DNA from: Metarhizobium sp017305935
GTDB lineage: Bacteria; Pseudomonadota; Alphaproteobacteria; Rhizobiales; Rhizobiaceae
Assembly (NCBI RefSeq): GCF_029601685.1
Contig: NZ_JARRIR010000009.1
Span: 220,612 to 284,611, forward strand
Reading direction: 5' to 3'
Length of the DNA: 64,000 bases
Shown: positions 1-8,418 of the stretch, piece by piece
Numbering within the stretch: position 1 is the first letter of the stretch
Layout of the letters: each line of letters starts with the position of its first letter
Notes under the pieces: model-generated
Database searches by the model: none
What the model saw: only the letters and a program-made list of their open reading frames with translations
Told to the model about the DNA's origin: nothing
Translations under genes and position numbers: made by a program

Positions 1-432
1 GGCGATGGAAAAATGCGGGGCGAGCTGGAGCGGCGTTTCGCCGGTTTCGGGCCGGAGCGCATACGGTTTCATGGGGAGCGCTCGGCGGACGAGATCGTCG
101 CCCTTCTCGGCGACAGCGCGCTCTATGTCTGGCCGGGCTGCGGCGAGGCCTATGGGCTGGCCTATCTGGAAGCGCAGGCGGCCGGCCTGCCGGTGGTGGC
201 GCAGGCGACCGGCGGCGTGCCGGAGGTCGTGCGCGCCGGCGTCACCGGGCTGTTGACGCCGGAGGGCGATGTCGCTGCCTATGCGGCGGCGGTGCGGCGC
301 CTATTGCGCGATGACGCCCTGCGGCGGGAGATGGCCGGCGCGGCGCGCGCCTTCGTGCTCGGGGAGCGGTCGCTCGACCGGGCCTCGGGCGTGATCGACG
401 ATTATCTGGGAAAGGCGATGGCCGGGCAATGA
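1..432 (+). CDS. Glycosyltransferase family 4 protein, C-terminal part (5' end outside window)
   Basis: The reading frame is open from the first base, so only the C-terminal 143 residues are present. It starts with the G-D-G-K segment that opens the nucleotide-sugar-binding half of GT-B enzymes. The retaining-GT4 signature E-x7-E is visible in CGEAYGLAYLEAQAAG, followed by the usual GLPVVAQATGGVPEVV loop. The protein most likely adds a sugar from a nucleotide donor to a lipid-linked polysaccharide repeat at the cytoplasmic membrane face. It overlaps the next gene by ATGA, so the two are translationally coupled in the polysaccharide operon. The acceptor and donor cannot be read from the sequence. 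Confidence 0.9.
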   Translation, partial: GDGKMRGELERRFAGFGPERIRFHGERSADEIVALLGDSALYVWPGCGEAYGLAYLEAQAAGLPVVAQATGGVPEVVRAGVTGLLTPEGDVAAYAAAVRRLLRDDALRREMAGAARAFVLGERSLDRASGVIDDYLGKAMAGQ

Positions 433-1175
433 GCATGACGCAAGCATTCACGCCGTTGATGCGGGAACTGGATCGCTGGCAGGCGGCGGGACGCATCGCC
501 GATTTCTGGCTGCGCGACGACGACGCCACCGAACCGTCGCCGGCACTCGACCGGCTGCTGGCGCTCTGCGCCGGACACGGCGCGCCGGTGACGCTCGCCG
601 TCATTCCCGCGCCGACCGGCGACGCGCTGGTGCAACGGCTGGCGACAGCGCCGCTGGCGGAAGTCGCCGTGCATGGCTGGGCGCATGTCAACCATGCGCC
701 GCCTTCCGAGAAGAAGCAGGAGCTGGGCGGGCATCGCCCGGCATCGGTCGTGCTCGCGGAATTGCAGCAGGGCTTCGCGAAGCTGCAGGGCCTGCATGCC
801 GCCCGCTTCGCGCCGCTTCTGGTGCCGCCGTGGAACCGCATCGACCAGGCATTGCTGCCGGAACTTGGCGGCCTCGGGTTTCGCGCGCTGTCCGTCTTCG
901 GGCCGGAAAAAGGCGGGGCGATGCTGGAGATCAACACCCATGTCGACCTGATCGACTGGCATGGCACGCGCGGCGGCCGGCCGCCCGAGGCGCTGGTGGC
1001 GGAGATCGTGGCGCGGCTTCAGGAGATGGAAACCACCGGCGGGGTCATGGGCTTCCTCACCCACCATCTCGTCCATGACGAGGCCGCCTGGGCATTCTGC
1101 GCGGCTCTGCTGTCGATCACGGCGGGGCACCCTGCCTGCCGCTGGCGCAGGGTGGCGGAGTTCACAGATCGATGA
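429..1175 (+). CDS. NodB-like polysaccharide deacetylase family protein
   Basis: A 248-residue protein of the carbohydrate esterase 4/polysaccharide deacetylase fold. Near residue 30 it has the acidic run LRDDDA, and near residue 80 the H-x3-H pattern in HGWAHVNHA. These match the NodB-type metal triad (Asp, His, His). There is no evident signal peptide, so it probably acts in the cytoplasm or on lipid-linked sugars. Enzymes of this family remove N- or O-acetyl groups from polysaccharides or their precursors. The start ATG overlaps the stop of the upstream glycosyltransferase (ATGA). The 3' end overlaps the convergent hydrolase gene by 14 bp. Confidence 0.78.
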   Translation: MSMTQAFTPLMRELDRWQAAGRIADFWLRDDDATEPSPALDRLLALCAGHGAPVTLAVIPAPTGDALVQRLATAPLAEVAVHGWAHVNHAPPSEKKQELGGHRPASVVLAELQQGFAKLQGLHAARFAPLLVPPWNRIDQALLPELGGLGFRALSVFGPEKGGAMLEINTHVDLIDWHGTRGGRPPEALVAEIVARLQEMETTGGVMGFLTHHLVHDEAAWAFCAALLSITAGHPACRWRRVAEFTDR

Positions 1176-1992
1176 CCTGACCGTCGCGGCCGGCGAAGGC
1201 GCCGGGGAAGTCGGCCTGGGCCTGTTTCTCGATATCCAGCAACTCGTCATCGGTGCGCGCCGGCAGGTGATGGATGAAGCCGACGCTTTTGGTCTGGGCC
1301 AGTTTGGCGAGGCGAACGGCCTGCTGCCAGCTCGAATGGCCGTAGCCGCGATAGCGCTCCATCTCGCTGTCGAGATAGGTGCAGTCGTAGAGAAACAGGT
1401 CGCAACCGTCGATCAGCTTGAGGACGACCGGATCGAAGATATCAGGCGTATGCTCGGTATCGGTGACCATGACGACGCTGCGGCCGCCCCATTCGACACG
1501 ATAACCGACCGCGCCGCCTGGATGCACGAGATTGGCGGTCCTGATGGTGATGCCGGGGCGCGGATGCAACACATCGCCGGGATGGAAATCGCGCGTCTCG
1601 ACGCGGGCGGAACAGATATCCGGCTCGACCGGAAACCATGGCGGCCGCATCAATTGCCGCACCATTTCGCGCGTGGTCATCTTCGGGCCCATATGGCCGG
1701 ACCACAACGTCACCGCGGCGCGCGATTTGTAGAGCGGCACGAAATAGGGCAGGCCGATGACGTGGTCGTAATGAAAATGCGAGAAGAAGATATCGATATC
1801 GGCGACACCTTCGGCCAGCAGCGCGTCACCCGCCTCGCGCAGGCCAGAGCCGGCGTCGAACAGCAGCCGGTGCGGCCCGCATTGCATCTCGACGCAGATC
1901 GTGTTGCCGCCGAACGCCCGAAACTGCCGTCCCGAAACAGGCAGGCTGCCGCGTGTGCCCCACAATCGAATACGAAATGACTTGTCGCTCAC
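1162..1992 (-). CDS. MBL-fold metallo-hydrolase
   Basis: A 276-residue metallo-beta-lactamase-fold protein. It begins with the strand RLWGTRGSLPVSG and the F-GGNT segment, then has the metal-binding motif H-x-H-x-D-H (SHFHYDHVIG, about residues 91-100). Later ligands are VTDTEHTPD and a C-terminal FIHHLPART. This arrangement resembles single-domain phosphodiesterase-like MBL proteins rather than beta-lactamases. The start is GTG at 1992, with a GGGGAAGTAGG-like ribosome site upstream. It runs against the polysaccharide genes on the plus strand and overlaps the deacetylase end. The substrate is unknown; a cyclic nucleotide or phosphodiester is only a family-based guess. Confidence 0.8.
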   Translation of the reverse strand: MSDKSFRIRLWGTRGSLPVSGRQFRAFGGNTICVEMQCGPHRLLFDAGSGLREAGDALLAEGVADIDIFFSHFHYDHVIGLPYFVPLYKSRAAVTLWSGHMGPKMTTREMVRQLMRPPWFPVEPDICSARVETRDFHPGDVLHPRPGITIRTANLVHPGGAVGYRVEWGGRSVVMVTDTEHTPDIFDPVVLKLIDGCDLFLYDCTYLDSEMERYRGYGHSSWQQAVRLAKLAQTKSVGFIHHLPARTDDELLDIEKQAQADFPGAFAGRDGQVIDL

Positions 1993-2295
1993 GCTTGCCT
2001 ACTTCCCCGTCGCCCTTTGCCTCGTTCGCGCGTCAGGAGCCCGATCCGCGTCGAAAGCACCATCCGCTTCTCCGGGCGGAAAACCGCCGCGCGCGTTTTC
2101 CGGACATGCTTTAGCCGCGCAAAGGTGCCGCTTTCCTTGTCCTCACGCAAAATCCTCGCGCATTGTCCGCGAAACGCTCTACCATCCCTGCCTTAAGACA
2201 TCATTGTTTGGACCGGCCAAAATCCGGTCATCTTCAATATGATAGACAATGTCTCGCCGTTATGCGAGTCGCGAAATCATCTGCGATTCCTCCGC
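1993..2295. other. Intergenic region with three short inverted repeats
   Basis: This 303-bp gap lies upstream of the MBL hydrolase gene and downstream of the Wzz-like gene, both on the minus strand. I see no gene. It holds three perfect inverted repeats: CGGAAAAC at 2077-2084 with GTTTTCCG at 2095-2102, GACCGG at 2211-2216 with CCGGTC at 2224-2229, and AGACA-A-TGTCT at 2244-2254. The stretch around 2190-2260 is AT-richer than its surroundings. It may carry the MBL gene promoter or end the wzz transcript. Confidence 0.4.
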
Positions 2296-3765
2296 TCAGC
2301 GAGCGCGGCGGAGGGATTTCAACTCCATCAGCACCACCAGGAAGATGGCCGCGATGATGCCGAGGACGACGACGGCCGGCGCGACGAGGATCATCGGCGG
2401 CCGGGTTGAGACAAGCGGCGCGACGGCGGCGGAGACGATGCGCACATTGTCGTTCGGCAGCAGCGCCAGCTCGTAGGTTTCCTTGTTGCGGCTGAGAAGC
2501 TGCTGGTAAAGCTCGCGATTGGCGGTCGCCTCGCGTTCCAGCGCGGCGAGTTGCACCTTGGCGGCGTCGGTGCGCGAGATCGACTTCGCCAGTTCCCGCA
2601 CCTGGTTTTCAAGCTGCGCCTGCTTTTCGGCATTGACGTCGCGCTCGGATTTGAGCTGGCCGACCATGCGCTGGCGCTGCTGGGCGATCTGCGCATCCAG
2701 CCCGTCGATCATGTGCTGGGTTTCGGCCAGACGCGGATGGCGCGGGCCATAGGTCAGGGTCTGCTGGTCGCGCTGCTGCATCAGCGCCGCCCGCTGGCGG
2801 CGCAGATAGGAAAGCTGTTCGCTTTCCTCGTCGGTCTGGCCGGGCGTGCGGGTATAGGTACCGGTCGCCTTGCTCTCGTCATAGCGCGCCTGCGCCTCCT
2901 CGGCCGCGCTCTTGATGGCGGCGAGCTGCTGGCTGATGTCGCTGAGCTGGCGCGTCTGCACCGTATTCTGCTCGTCGAGATAGACGATGTTGTTGTCGGC
3001 CTTGAAGCGGGCGACGGCCTCTTCCGAGGCGTTGACCTTGCTGCGGATCTCCACCAGCCGGTCCGACAGGGTGCGGACGGCGTTTTCGGTGGCGCGGCTG
3101 CGCGAGCCGTTCTGGGTTTCGGCAAAGGCCGTGGCGACGCCGTTGGCGATGCGCGCGGCTTCGGCGCCGCTGCGATCCTTGGCGGAAATTTCCACCAGAT
3201 AGGTGGCGCCCATGCGTTCGGCGGTGACCGCCTTGCGGAATTTCGCCAGCGCCTTGAGGTCGTCGACGCTGCCGGTCCAGCTCGCGCCGTTCGGCAGCAG
3301 CTTCAACCGTTCCAGAAGGTCGATCAGGAACCCGTCCGAGCCGACCACGCGCACCATGCTTTCCAGCACCGCGGCATCGGTGCCGATCGCCGGCAGCACC
3401 TCCTGCTGCAGCGTCACCTTCTCGTCGCGCGGATCGATGAAGACGATGGCCGAGGCCTTGAACGGAAAGGGAATGAAATAGATGGCGGCGAGCGCCAGCG
3501 CCGAAAACACCGCCGCGATGACCGCGATCGTCAGGTCGCGGCGCAGGATGAGTGCCAGCAACGCCCTCGGATCGAAAAACCCGTCGCGCGGCGGGCCGGG
3601 CGGCGGTGGCGCAGCCTCGCGCGGCGGCCGCTCTTCCTTCTCCTCGACGGCGGGCCGGGCTGAGGCGGCGGGCGGATTCTCGATGTCGCGCGCGCTCAGC
3701 CGCTCCCGTTTTCCGGGCGCGTTCCATGACCGCACAGGTCTGCCGGGCATATCCCAAGCCGACAT
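2296..3765 (-). CDS. Wzz/GumC-type polysaccharide chain-length determinant (polysaccharide co-polymerase)
   Basis: A protein of about 489 residues. The N-terminal cytoplasmic part is rich in Pro and Glu, and is followed by a first membrane helix (LTIAVIAAVFSALALAAIYFI). A Wzz domain with FIDPRDEKV and a long alpha-helical coiled-coil periplasmic section come next. A second membrane helix near the C-terminus (MILVAPAVVVLGIIAAIFLVV) ends in a short basic tail. There is no fused tyrosine kinase, unlike ExoP or Wzc. It should set the chain length of the exported polysaccharide with the Wzy-like protein encoded divergently. The ATG at 3765 is chosen because GAGGAGCC lies just upstream; longer in-frame starts lack such a site. 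Confidence 0.85.
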   Translation of the reverse strand: MSAWDMPGRPVRSWNAPGKRERLSARDIENPPAASARPAVEEKEERPPREAAPPPPGPPRDGFFDPRALLALILRRDLTIAVIAAVFSALALAAIYFIPFPFKASAIVFIDPRDEKVTLQQEVLPAIGTDAAVLESMVRVVGSDGFLIDLLERLKLLPNGASWTGSVDDLKALAKFRKAVTAERMGATYLVEISAKDRSGAEAARIANGVATAFAETQNGSRSRATENAVRTLSDRLVEIRSKVNASEEAVARFKADNNIVYLDEQNTVQTRQLSDISQQLAAIKSAAEEAQARYDESKATGTYTRTPGQTDEESEQLSYLRRQRAALMQQRDQQTLTYGPRHPRLAETQHMIDGLDAQIAQQRQRMVGQLKSERDVNAEKQAQLENQVRELAKSISRTDAAKVQLAALEREATANRELYQQLLSRNKETYELALLPNDNVRIVSAAVAPLVSTRPPMILVAPAVVVLGIIAAIFLVVLMELKSLRRAR

Positions 3766-3900
3766 CCAAAAAGGCTCCTCGTCGCAGGCCCGCGGACGGG
3801 CTTTACCGAACGTAGAGGGAATTGTTAAACCTGCGGTTAACCAAACGGTGACCGCAGGCAACTAGACTGCGGGCGGGATCAACCGGGAGCGGCAGGCGCA
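3766..3900. promoter_or_regulatory. Divergent promoter region between wzz-like and wzy-like genes
   Basis: A 135-bp gap between divergently transcribed polysaccharide genes. It holds a perfect 7-bp inverted repeat, CTGCGGT at 3831-3837 and ACCGCAG at 3851-3857. Its AT-rich middle includes GGTTAACC, at 3835-3842. A repressor or activator site controlling both directions is plausible. No -10/-35 pair is certain. Confidence 0.4.
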
Positions 3901-5454
3901 ATGGCGAACGTGTCCATACGGCATGACGGGCCGCAACGCGCCGCTGGCACGGCGCCCGAAACGGACAGGCCGTTGCTCGAGACAGCGATCCGCGCCCTGG
4001 CGACCGTCGCCGGCGCGCTCTTCATCGTCGCCCTGCCGCTGGTCGCCAATGCCGCCCATTCCGCGCTCGGCCTGCTGACGCTCGCCGCCCTCGTCATTCC
4101 CTGTGCATTGCTGTCGCCGGCGACCCTGGTCGCCACCATCTTCTGCGGCTTCATCTTCCAGAACACCATCGTCTCGATGCTCACCGGCTGGGTGGCGACG
4201 AAGGCCGAGTTCGACATGATGCGCGCCTATAATTTCTTTACCGTCTGCATCGCCTGGGCAACCGTCGCCTCTCAGTTTCTGGCCGGTCGCCTTCCCGGCC
4301 AGCCCGCCCTGATGCCGTTCCTGAAAGCCTCCGTCGCCGCGCTGGCGTTGATCGGCGTTTATTTTCTGCTCGGCTTTGCGTTGTACGGCACGCTGGCGAT
4401 CGTCAACCTGCGCAACATCGCCACGCCGCTCCTGCTGTTCCAGATCAGCGTCGTGCTGTTTGCCAGCTTGCCGCTGCGGCCCGGGCCCGCGCTGACGCTG
4501 ATCGGCCTGCTGCTGCTGTTCTGCGGCCTTGCCGAATTCCTGTTTCGCAACGACTGGCTGGTGCTGACCAACGGCGCCGCCTACTGGAACCTCACCACCG
4601 GACCGAACTGGGCGACGCTCGCCCTCGACAAGCAGGTGCGCGAGACCGGCCTTGTCGCCGGCGGCCTGCTCGACACGTTCCGCATCAGCCTGTTCAATTC
4701 GCCGCTGTTCGCCGATCTCGATATCGCCATGCTGCGCCTGTTCGGTCCGAACATGCATGCGATCAGCTTCGCCTATTGCCTAGCCTTCTTTTCGCTGTTC
4801 ACGCTCTATCGCGGCCGCATGCTGCAGGCGCTGGCCTTTATCGTGCTGCTGGTGCTGGCCAGCGCCAAGGGGCCGGTGCTGGTCTTTCTGCTGGCCGGCG
4901 TGAGCTGGATCGTGTTCCAGTTGCTGGGCAGCCGCGTCGCACTGGCGCTGCATCTCCTCGTGCTTGCCGTCTATGCCGTCAGCGGCGTGATCCTCGGCAT
5001 GCGCATCGGCGATTTCCATGTGCTCGGGCTGATGGCGGGCCTTGCCGAATTCGTCGCCAATCCGCTGGGGCGCGGCATCGGCGCCGGCGGCAACCTGTCG
5101 CCACTGTTTTCGACCATCAACTGGTACGAGGCCCAGGCCGTGGGACGCACGCCTTTTCCGGTGGAAAGCTCGGTCGGCGTGCTGCTCTACCAGATGGGCA
5201 TCGCCGCCTTCGCGGTCATCGGCGTCTATGCCTGGATCGCCTGGCGGCTGCTGGCGCTCGCCCGCTTCACCCGCAATGCCCTGCATGCCGCATTCGCCTT
5301 CGCGCTGATGGCGCTGATCGTCAACGGCCTGTTCCAGGAAGAGGCCTATTTCGCGCCGCTGGCGCTCTCCATCTACATGGCGCTGGCCGGCATGATGCTC
5401 GGCGCCGGCGTGCGCACCGGTGCGATCGGCGGCCCGCAATTTACGGTTAAATAG
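3901..5454 (+). CDS. Polytopic membrane protein, Wzy/O-antigen-polymerase-like
   Basis: A 517-residue protein made almost entirely of hydrophobic helices, with about 12 candidate membrane segments spread from residue 30 to the end. Its position beside a Wzz-like protein and glycosyltransferases, and the long hydrophilic loop in the second half (GAGGNLSPLFSTINWYEAQAVG, about residues 395-416), fit a polymerase or ligase of lipid-linked repeats. Members of this family share little sequence, so the call rests on topology and context. The ATG at 3901 is preceded by a purine-rich GGGAGCGGCAGG. An exopolysaccharide export protein of another type is the main alternative. Confidence 0.65.
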   Translation: MANVSIRHDGPQRAAGTAPETDRPLLETAIRALATVAGALFIVALPLVANAAHSALGLLTLAALVIPCALLSPATLVATIFCGFIFQNTIVSMLTGWVATKAEFDMMRAYNFFTVCIAWATVASQFLAGRLPGQPALMPFLKASVAALALIGVYFLLGFALYGTLAIVNLRNIATPLLLFQISVVLFASLPLRPGPALTLIGLLLLFCGLAEFLFRNDWLVLTNGAAYWNLTTGPNWATLALDKQVRETGLVAGGLLDTFRISLFNSPLFADLDIAMLRLFGPNMHAISFAYCLAFFSLFTLYRGRMLQALAFIVLLVLASAKGPVLVFLLAGVSWIVFQLLGSRVALALHLLVLAVYAVSGVILGMRIGDFHVLGLMAGLAEFVANPLGRGIGAGGNLSPLFSTINWYEAQAVGRTPFPVESSVGVLLYQMGIAAFAVIGVYAWIAWRLLALARFTRNALHAAFAFALMALIVNGLFQEEAYFAPLALSIYMALAGMMLGAGVRTGAIGGPQFTVK

Positions 5455-5644
5455 CCACGATCCCGCAGCTATAATGCATCCAGCGCGTTTCTTTTAAGCC
5501 AATCTTACCGGTTTGACGTTTGCATGGGTCCAATCGGCATGCCGCCGGCAGGGATTGCGGGCAAGGGCATGCACGCAACCGGAAGACTGAAGGCGCTTCG
5601 CCCGCGGGGATCGTGGCGAGAGCGCCGTAGGGAGTTGGAAGATC

Positions 5645-6832
5645 ATGGCGGTTCGCGGCACGACACGCCCCACGCGCCTGCTGTTTGTCCAGACGCAGGC
5701 GGAAATGGCGGGTGCGCAGGAAATCTCCCGCATCCTTGGCGAGGCGCTGGCGCGCCCCGGTCCGGCCGGCGAGCCGGCCTATGACGTGCATCATCTGTTC
5801 CTCTACCGGAAATCCGCCGGCTGCGACGATTTTCCCAACGCCCATTTCGCAGCACGGGAGCGGCCGGGAAATCCGCTGGCCAAGGCCGCCTTCTTCGCCC
5901 GTCTGGCACTGATGATGCGCGCGATCGGCGCCGATGTCGTGCTGCCCTTCCAGCATTACGGCAATATCGTCGCCGGACCGCTGGCGCGCCTGATCGGCAC
6001 GCGCCGCATCATCGCCAACCATGTTTCTGCGCCGGCGACGATCAGCGGCACCGTGCGCCGCCTCGACCGGCTTCTCGGCCTGGCCGGCGCCTATGACGTG
6101 ATGACGGTCAATTCGCAATCCACCTGGCGCGACTACATGGCCTATCCCGAGCGCTACCGCCGCCGCATCGTGCATGTGCCGCACGGCTTCGCGCGCAAGA
6201 CCGCGACGCTCGACAAGGCCGCCGCCCGCTGTGCGCTCAACCTGCCGGAAACGGCGGCGCTGCTCGGAACGGTGGCGCGACTGCATCCACTCAAGCGCAT
6301 CGACCTTGCCATGAAGCTGCTGCCCGGCAATCCAGACCTGCATCTGGCGATCGCCGGCCAGGGGCCGGATGCCGACCGGCTGCAGGCGGTCGCCGCCACC
6401 CTCGCTATCCGCGACCGGGTGCATTTCCTCGGCGAACGCCGGCCGGACGAGATCGGCCTGCTGCTTGCCAGCCTCGATGTCTTCGTCTTTCCCAGCGAAG
6501 CCGAAACCTTCGGCCTCGCCGCCGTCGAGGCCGCCGATGCCGGCATCCCGGTCGTCTCTCACGATATGCCGGTGATGCGCGAAGTCCTGCAGGTGGAGGG
6601 GGCGCCTTGCGCCCTGTTCGTCGATGCCGCCGATACCGAAGCCTTTGCGGCCCGGGTGCGCAGGTTGCTTATCGACCGCGCCGAATACGACCAGCTGTCC
6701 GCGCTCGGCCGGCAGCTTGGCGCTGCGCATTCGCTGGAGGCGATGGTCGCCAGCTATCGCGCCCTGATCGAAGGTACGGCGCCAGCGGGCTGGCCGCTGC
6801 CGCAGCCCGCACGGACGGGAAAAGCGGCATGA
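5645..6832 (+). CDS. Glycosyltransferase family 4 protein
   Basis: A 395-residue GT-B enzyme. The N-terminal half contains the acceptor domain (QTQAEMAGAQEISRIL). The C-terminal half has the donor-binding features GTVARLHPLKRID, IAGQGPDADRL, FLGERRPDEIG and the E-x7-E signature in FPSEAETFGLAAVEAADAG (about residues 280-298). It should transfer a hexose from a nucleotide sugar during repeat-unit assembly at the inner membrane. The start ATG follows GGGAGTTGGAAG. Its stop overlaps the start of the next gene (ATGA), so the two products are probably made together. Confidence 0.9.
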   Translation: MAVRGTTRPTRLLFVQTQAEMAGAQEISRILGEALARPGPAGEPAYDVHHLFLYRKSAGCDDFPNAHFAARERPGNPLAKAAFFARLALMMRAIGADVVLPFQHYGNIVAGPLARLIGTRRIIANHVSAPATISGTVRRLDRLLGLAGAYDVMTVNSQSTWRDYMAYPERYRRRIVHVPHGFARKTATLDKAAARCALNLPETAALLGTVARLHPLKRIDLAMKLLPGNPDLHLAIAGQGPDADRLQAVAATLAIRDRVHFLGERRPDEIGLLLASLDVFVFPSEAETFGLAAVEAADAGIPVVSHDMPVMREVLQVEGAPCALFVDAADTEAFAARVRRLLIDRAEYDQLSALGRQLGAAHSLEAMVASYRALIEGTAPAGWPLPQPARTGKAA

Positions 6833-8418
6833 GTGCGCCGCCACACCTCTCGCGCATCGCCATCCTCGTCGAGCGGGATGCGTTGTCGCTGTGGGTCATG
6901 GCGCTCGCCAAGTCCTTGGAAAGCCGCATCGGCGCGGAGATCGCCGTCGTCGTCAGCGATCTCGCCGGCGGCTCCGGCGAACCGGCCTTCGGCACGCTGC
7001 TCAACCTCGAAACGCTGGTGGTCCGGCGCGGCCGCGCCTGCTGGTCCGACCGCATCACCCCCGATTGCCTCGGCAAATACCGCCAGCGCGCTATCGGCGC
7101 GGCCGACCTGATCGTCGATCTGACCGCCGCCGGCGTCGCCTCGCCCTCCATCCCGATCCTGCGGCCGACTTTCCAGGATCGGCTGGGCGAAGCCGGGCTC
7201 GCCGGCTTGCTGCTGCTCGGCATCACTCCGGAAATCGTCGTCGAGCGCATGGAACCCGGCGGCGATGCGCCGCGGGAACTGGTCCACGGCGTCGCCTCGC
7301 TTGAAGCCGCCGCCGGAATCGGCGGCGGAATGGAAGCCGTCTGGTCGCGGCTGCTGCTGATGCTGCTTGCGGCCATCGAGAAGCGCGGCATGGTCTCGCC
7401 GATGCGCGAGCCGCCGCAGAAGCCGGCGCGCGCCGTGCGCCGGCGCGATCTCGTGCGCTACAGCGCCCGGCTTCTGGCCGCAACCGCTGCCCGCGCCGCC
7501 TATCGCCTCTGCTTCCACGGGCCGCACTGGCGGATCGGCTGGCGCATCACCGATGCCGCCAACGATGTCTGGAATCGGCGCGACCTCGCCGGCGTCACCT
7601 GGAACGTGCTGCGCGATCCCGTCGACCATTTTTATGCCGACCCCTTCCCGTTCATCCGCGATGGCCGGCGCCACATCTTTTTCGAGGCGCTGGACCATCG
7701 CACGCAGAAGGGCATCATCGCCTGCTCGGTCTTCGGCGCGGACGGCAAGCCCGGCCCCGCCGTCCCAATCATCGAGGAACCATGGCACATGTCCTATCCC
7801 TTCGTCTTCGAGGCGGAGGGAGCAACCTGGATGATCCCGGAATCCTCTCTCAGCGGCGAAATCACGCTGTACCGCGCCACCGATTTTCCGCTGCGCTGGG
7901 AGCGCCATGCCACGCTGGTCGACAATGTCGAGGCGGCGGATGCGACCATCGTCTCCCATGGCGGCAAGCTGTGGATGTTCGCCGTCACCCGCCAGGACAT
8001 CGGCGGCTATTCGGATACGCTGGCGATCTGGATGGCCGATCGCCTGACTGGCCCGTGGCGGCCGCATGGCGGCAATCCGGTGCTGATCCACGACCGGCTT
8101 GCCCGCCCCGCCGGCCATATGCTGCATCGCGACGGCGCTCTGCTGCGCCCGGTGCAGGATTGCCGCAATGGCTACGGCGCCGGCTTGGGGCTGGCGCGCA
8201 TCACCCGGCTCGACGAGGAGCATTTCGAGCAGGTCGTCGAGACCTGGTTGAAACCCGGTCCCGGCTGGCCTGGCCGCAAGTTGCACACGCTGAACCGCTT
8301 CGGCGATCTCGAAGTCATCGACGGCGGCGTCTTTCGGCCGAAATGGGAAAGCGCCGCCCGGCTGATCGACCGGCTCTACGAGCCCGTCTCCACCACACCG
8401 CAACCCGTCAGGGCTTGA
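6829..8418 (+). CDS. Formyltransferase-like N-terminal domain fused to a GINT1-like beta-propeller glycosyltransferase domain
   Basis: A 529-residue two-part protein. Residues 1 to about 190 look like the Rossmann half of methionyl-tRNA-formyltransferase-like proteins seen in polysaccharide loci. From about residue 240 onward it has the repeats typical of the N-terminal domain of plant glucosamine inositolphosphorylceramide transferase 1. Examples are WNVLRDPVDHFYADPFPF, HIFFEALDH, MSYPFVFEAEGATWMIPES, a VEAADATIV segment, and RPAGHMLHRDGALLRPVQD. The propeller part resembles GH43/GH68 folds. A role as sugar transferase or sugar modifier is inferred from the operon. The ATG at 6829 overlaps the upstream stop by 4 bp. 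The 3' end overlaps the convergent GH5 gene by 11 bp. Confidence 0.7.
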   Translation: MSAPPHLSRIAILVERDALSLWVMALAKSLESRIGAEIAVVVSDLAGGSGEPAFGTLLNLETLVVRRGRACWSDRITPDCLGKYRQRAIGAADLIVDLTAAGVASPSIPILRPTFQDRLGEAGLAGLLLLGITPEIVVERMEPGGDAPRELVHGVASLEAAAGIGGGMEAVWSRLLLMLLAAIEKRGMVSPMREPPQKPARAVRRRDLVRYSARLLAATAARAAYRLCFHGPHWRIGWRITDAANDVWNRRDLAGVTWNVLRDPVDHFYADPFPFIRDGRRHIFFEALDHRTQKGIIACSVFGADGKPGPAVPIIEEPWHMSYPFVFEAEGATWMIPESSLSGEITLYRATDFPLRWERHATLVDNVEAADATIVSHGGKLWMFAVTRQDIGGYSDTLAIWMADRLTGPWRPHGGNPVLIHDRLARPAGHMLHRDGALLRPVQDCRNGYGAGLGLARITRLDEEHFEQVVETWLKPGPGWPGRKLHTLNRFGDLEVIDGGVFRPKWESAARLIDRLYEPVSTTPQPVRA

